NCBI RefSeq assembly: GCF_900103345.1
Contig: NZ_LT629702.1
Location: 5,488,501-5,552,500 of the forward strand
Direction of reading: 5' to 3'
DNA from: Pseudomonas azotoformans
GTDB lineage: Bacteria > Pseudomonadota > Gammaproteobacteria > Pseudomonadales > Pseudomonadaceae
Length of the DNA stretch: 64,000 bases
The position numbers and the translations under genes were made by a program. Below are positions 62,481 through 64,000 of this stretch, in pieces. Numbering within the stretch: the stretch's first letter is position 1; the number at the start of each line of letters is the position of its first letter. The notes beneath the pieces are model-generated. The model was not told the DNA's origin and ran no database searches. It saw only the letters and a list, made by a program, of their open reading frames with translations.

Positions 62481-63974
62481 ATGAGCCTTATCCAGCATTT
62501 GATCAACGGTGAGTTGGTCAATGATTCCGGCCGTAGTGCCGACGTGTACAACCCGTCGACCGGCCAGGTGATTCATCAAGTGCCGTTGGCCAGTCGTGAA
62601 ACCATCCAACAGGCGATCGACTCCGCGAAGGCAGCGTTCCCGGCCTGGCGTAATACGCCGCCGGCCAAGCGTGCGCAGGTGATGTTTCGTTTCAAGCAAT
62701 TGCTGGAACAGAACGAAGCGCGTATCTCGCAATTGATCAGCGAAGAGCATGGCAAGACGCTAGAAGATGCCGCCGGTGAATTGAAGCGCGGTATCGAGAA
62801 CGTCGAGTACGCGTGCTCGGCGCCGGAGATTCTGAAGGGCGAGTACAGCCGTAACGTAGGACCGAACATTGATGCATGGTCAGATTTCCAGCCGCTGGGC
62901 GTGGTGGCCGGTATTACGCCGTTCAACTTCCCGGCGATGGTGCCGCTGTGGATGTACCCGCTGGCGATCGTTTGCGGTAACTGTTTCATCCTGAAGCCAT
63001 CGGAGCGTGATCCGAGCTCGACATTGCTGATTGCACAACTGCTGCAGGAAGCCGGGCTGCCCAAAGGCGTGCTCAGCGTGGTGCACGGTGACAAGGGCGC
63101 GGTGGATGCGCTGATCGAAGCGCCGGAAGTGAAAGCGCTGAGCTTCGTGGGCTCGACGCCGATTGCTGAGTACATCTATTCCGAAGCAACCAAGCGTGGC
63201 AAGCGCGTACAGGCATTGGGTGGGGCGAAGAACCACGCGGTGCTGATGCCGGATGCAGATCTGGATAACGCCGTCAGCGCTCTGATGGGGGCAGCATACG
63301 GCTCCTGCGGTGAGCGTTGCATGGCGATCTCGGTGGCGGTGTGCGTGGGCGACCAGGTGGCGGATGCGTTGATCGCCAAGCTGGTGCCGCAGGTCAAGGC
63401 ACTGAAGATCGGGGCGGGGACGTCGTGTGGCCTGGATATGGGGCCGCTGGTGACCGGTCAGGCGCGGGATAAGGTGAGTGGCTATATAGAAGACGGTGTC
63501 TCAGCGGGCGCCAAGTTGGTGGTTGATGGGCGTGGGCTGAGTGTTGCGGGCCATGAAGAAGGTTTCTTCTTGGGCGGTAGTCTGTTTGATCATGTGATGC
63601 CTGAAATGCGTATCTACAAAGAAGAGATCTTTGGGCCCGTGTTGTGTGTGGTGCGGGTGGATAGCCTGGAAGCGGCCATGCAACTGATCAACGATCATGA
63701 ATACGGTAACGGTACGTGTATCTTCACCCGTGACGGTGAGGCGGCACGTCTGTTCTGTGACGAGATTGAAGTAGGTATGGTGGGCGTGAACGTTCCATTG
63801 CCGGTGCCGGTGGCGTATCACAGCTTTGGTGGCTGGAAGCGCTCGCTGTTTGGCGACCTGCATGCCTACGGGCCGGATGGGGTGCGTTTCTATACCCGTC
63901 GCAAGGCGATTACCCAGCGTTGGCCGCAGCGGGCCAGTCATGAAGCCTCGCAGTTTGCTTTCCCTAGCTTATAA
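62481..63974 (+). CDS. bauC: CoA-acylating (methyl)malonate-semialdehyde dehydrogenase
   Basis: A 497-residue aldehyde dehydrogenase of the MmsA branch that turns malonate semialdehyde into acetyl-CoA, CO2 and NADH. The active Cys is in GSCGERCMAISVAV (near 285), with FNFPAMVPLWMYPLA and VGSTPIAEYIYSEATKRGKR as family blocks. It matches the typical length of 497-500 residues. With bauA it forms the beta-alanine pathway, and the order bauA-bauC with a divergent LysR gene follows P. aeruginosa PA0130-PA0133. An mmsA paralogue for valine breakdown is the alternative, but the neighbour favours bauC. ATG 62481 has aggagc upstream. Confidence 0.93.
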   Translation: MSLIQHLINGELVNDSGRSADVYNPSTGQVIHQVPLASRETIQQAIDSAKAAFPAWRNTPPAKRAQVMFRFKQLLEQNEARISQLISEEHGKTLEDAAGELKRGIENVEYACSAPEILKGEYSRNVGPNIDAWSDFQPLGVVAGITPFNFPAMVPLWMYPLAIVCGNCFILKPSERDPSSTLLIAQLLQEAGLPKGVLSVVHGDKGAVDALIEAPEVKALSFVGSTPIAEYIYSEATKRGKRVQALGGAKNHAVLMPDADLDNAVSALMGAAYGSCGERCMAISVAVCVGDQVADALIAKLVPQVKALKIGAGTSCGLDMGPLVTGQARDKVSGYIEDGVSAGAKLVVDGRGLSVAGHEEGFFLGGSLFDHVMPEMRIYKEEIFGPVLCVVRVDSLEAAMQLINDHEYGNGTCIFTRDGEAARLFCDEIEVGMVGVNVPLPVPVAYHSFGGWKRSLFGDLHAYGPDGVRFYTRRKAITQRWPQRASHEASQFAFPSL

Positions 63975-64000
63975 GTAGTGCTGAAAGCCGGCCCCTTGGG

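Overview
The window is GC-rich chromosomal DNA from a Pseudomonas, almost certainly of the P. fluorescens group. This rests on gene content and order (a ctpL/gcbA/DUF2333/NUDIX/SUI1/speA block; a flp-tad-rcp locus with pprA, pprB and fppA; bauA/bauC next to purine-deaminase genes) and on dispersed REP/REPIN palindromes typical of fluorescent pseudomonads. No rRNA, tRNA, CRISPR array, insertion sequence or prophage was recognised. Most of the window is densely packed housekeeping or conserved accessory sequence.

Region by region. 1-7 kb: a partial chemoreceptor, the diguanylate cyclase GcbA, a DUF2333 protein with a NUDIX hydrolase, a SUI1-family factor and biosynthetic arginine decarboxylase. 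7-10.5 kb: a lipoprotein esterase, a MATE exporter, then an AT-richer orphan gene whose upstream end abuts a 23-codon remnant of a second MATE gene. 10.5-20.7 kb: a YfhM-type alpha-2-macroglobulin with its partner PBP1C, a MazG-like pyrophosphohydrolase overlapping CmoM, and two DUF4136 lipoproteins. 20.8-35.8 kb: a complete Tad/Flp pilus locus (tadG; tadF-pprA; fppA; pprB; rcpC-rcpA-tadZ-tadA-tadB-tadC-tadD-DUF3613; flp; a lone receiver), bracketed by inverted copies of one REP-type tandem repeat. 35.9-39.6 kb: a two-partner-secretion outer-membrane transporter next to a large Gly/Val/Thr-rich lipoprotein, with no classical TpsA exoprotein in view.

39.6-44.3 kb: a high-molecular-weight FabG reductase with a MaoC hydratase, divergent from a thiolase (fatty-acyl metabolism), then a RIO-type kinase. 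44.3-47.8 kb: a copper module (copA-cueR, copZ and an uncharacterised periplasmic protein) with two clear CueR-type operators. 47.8-52.7 kb: a Bcr/CflA exporter, a small conserved protein, a zinc-type quinone reductase, an ABM monooxygenase and LysR and ArsR regulators. 52.7-64 kb: adenine deaminase, a cation/proton antiporter, 8-oxoguanine deaminase, an SDR enzyme, an IMPACT protein, a TetR regulator, an NCS2 nucleobase permease and the beta-alanine catabolic genes bauA and bauC with a divergent LysR gene.

How they fit together. The 20.8-39.4 kb stretch is a surface-attachment island: the PprA/PprB two-component system sits inside the pilus genes it is known to control in P. aeruginosa, and the neighbouring transporter and repeat lipoprotein may add further surface functions. 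GcbA adds c-di-GMP input to the same lifestyle decision. The right end collects nitrogen salvage: nucleobase uptake, deamination of adenine and 8-oxoguanine, and conversion of beta-alanine (an end product of pyrimidine breakdown) to acetyl-CoA. The least explained parts are the orphan gene with the MATE footprint, the transporter/lipoprotein pair, the lone receiver beside flp and the periplasmic gene in the copper cluster.
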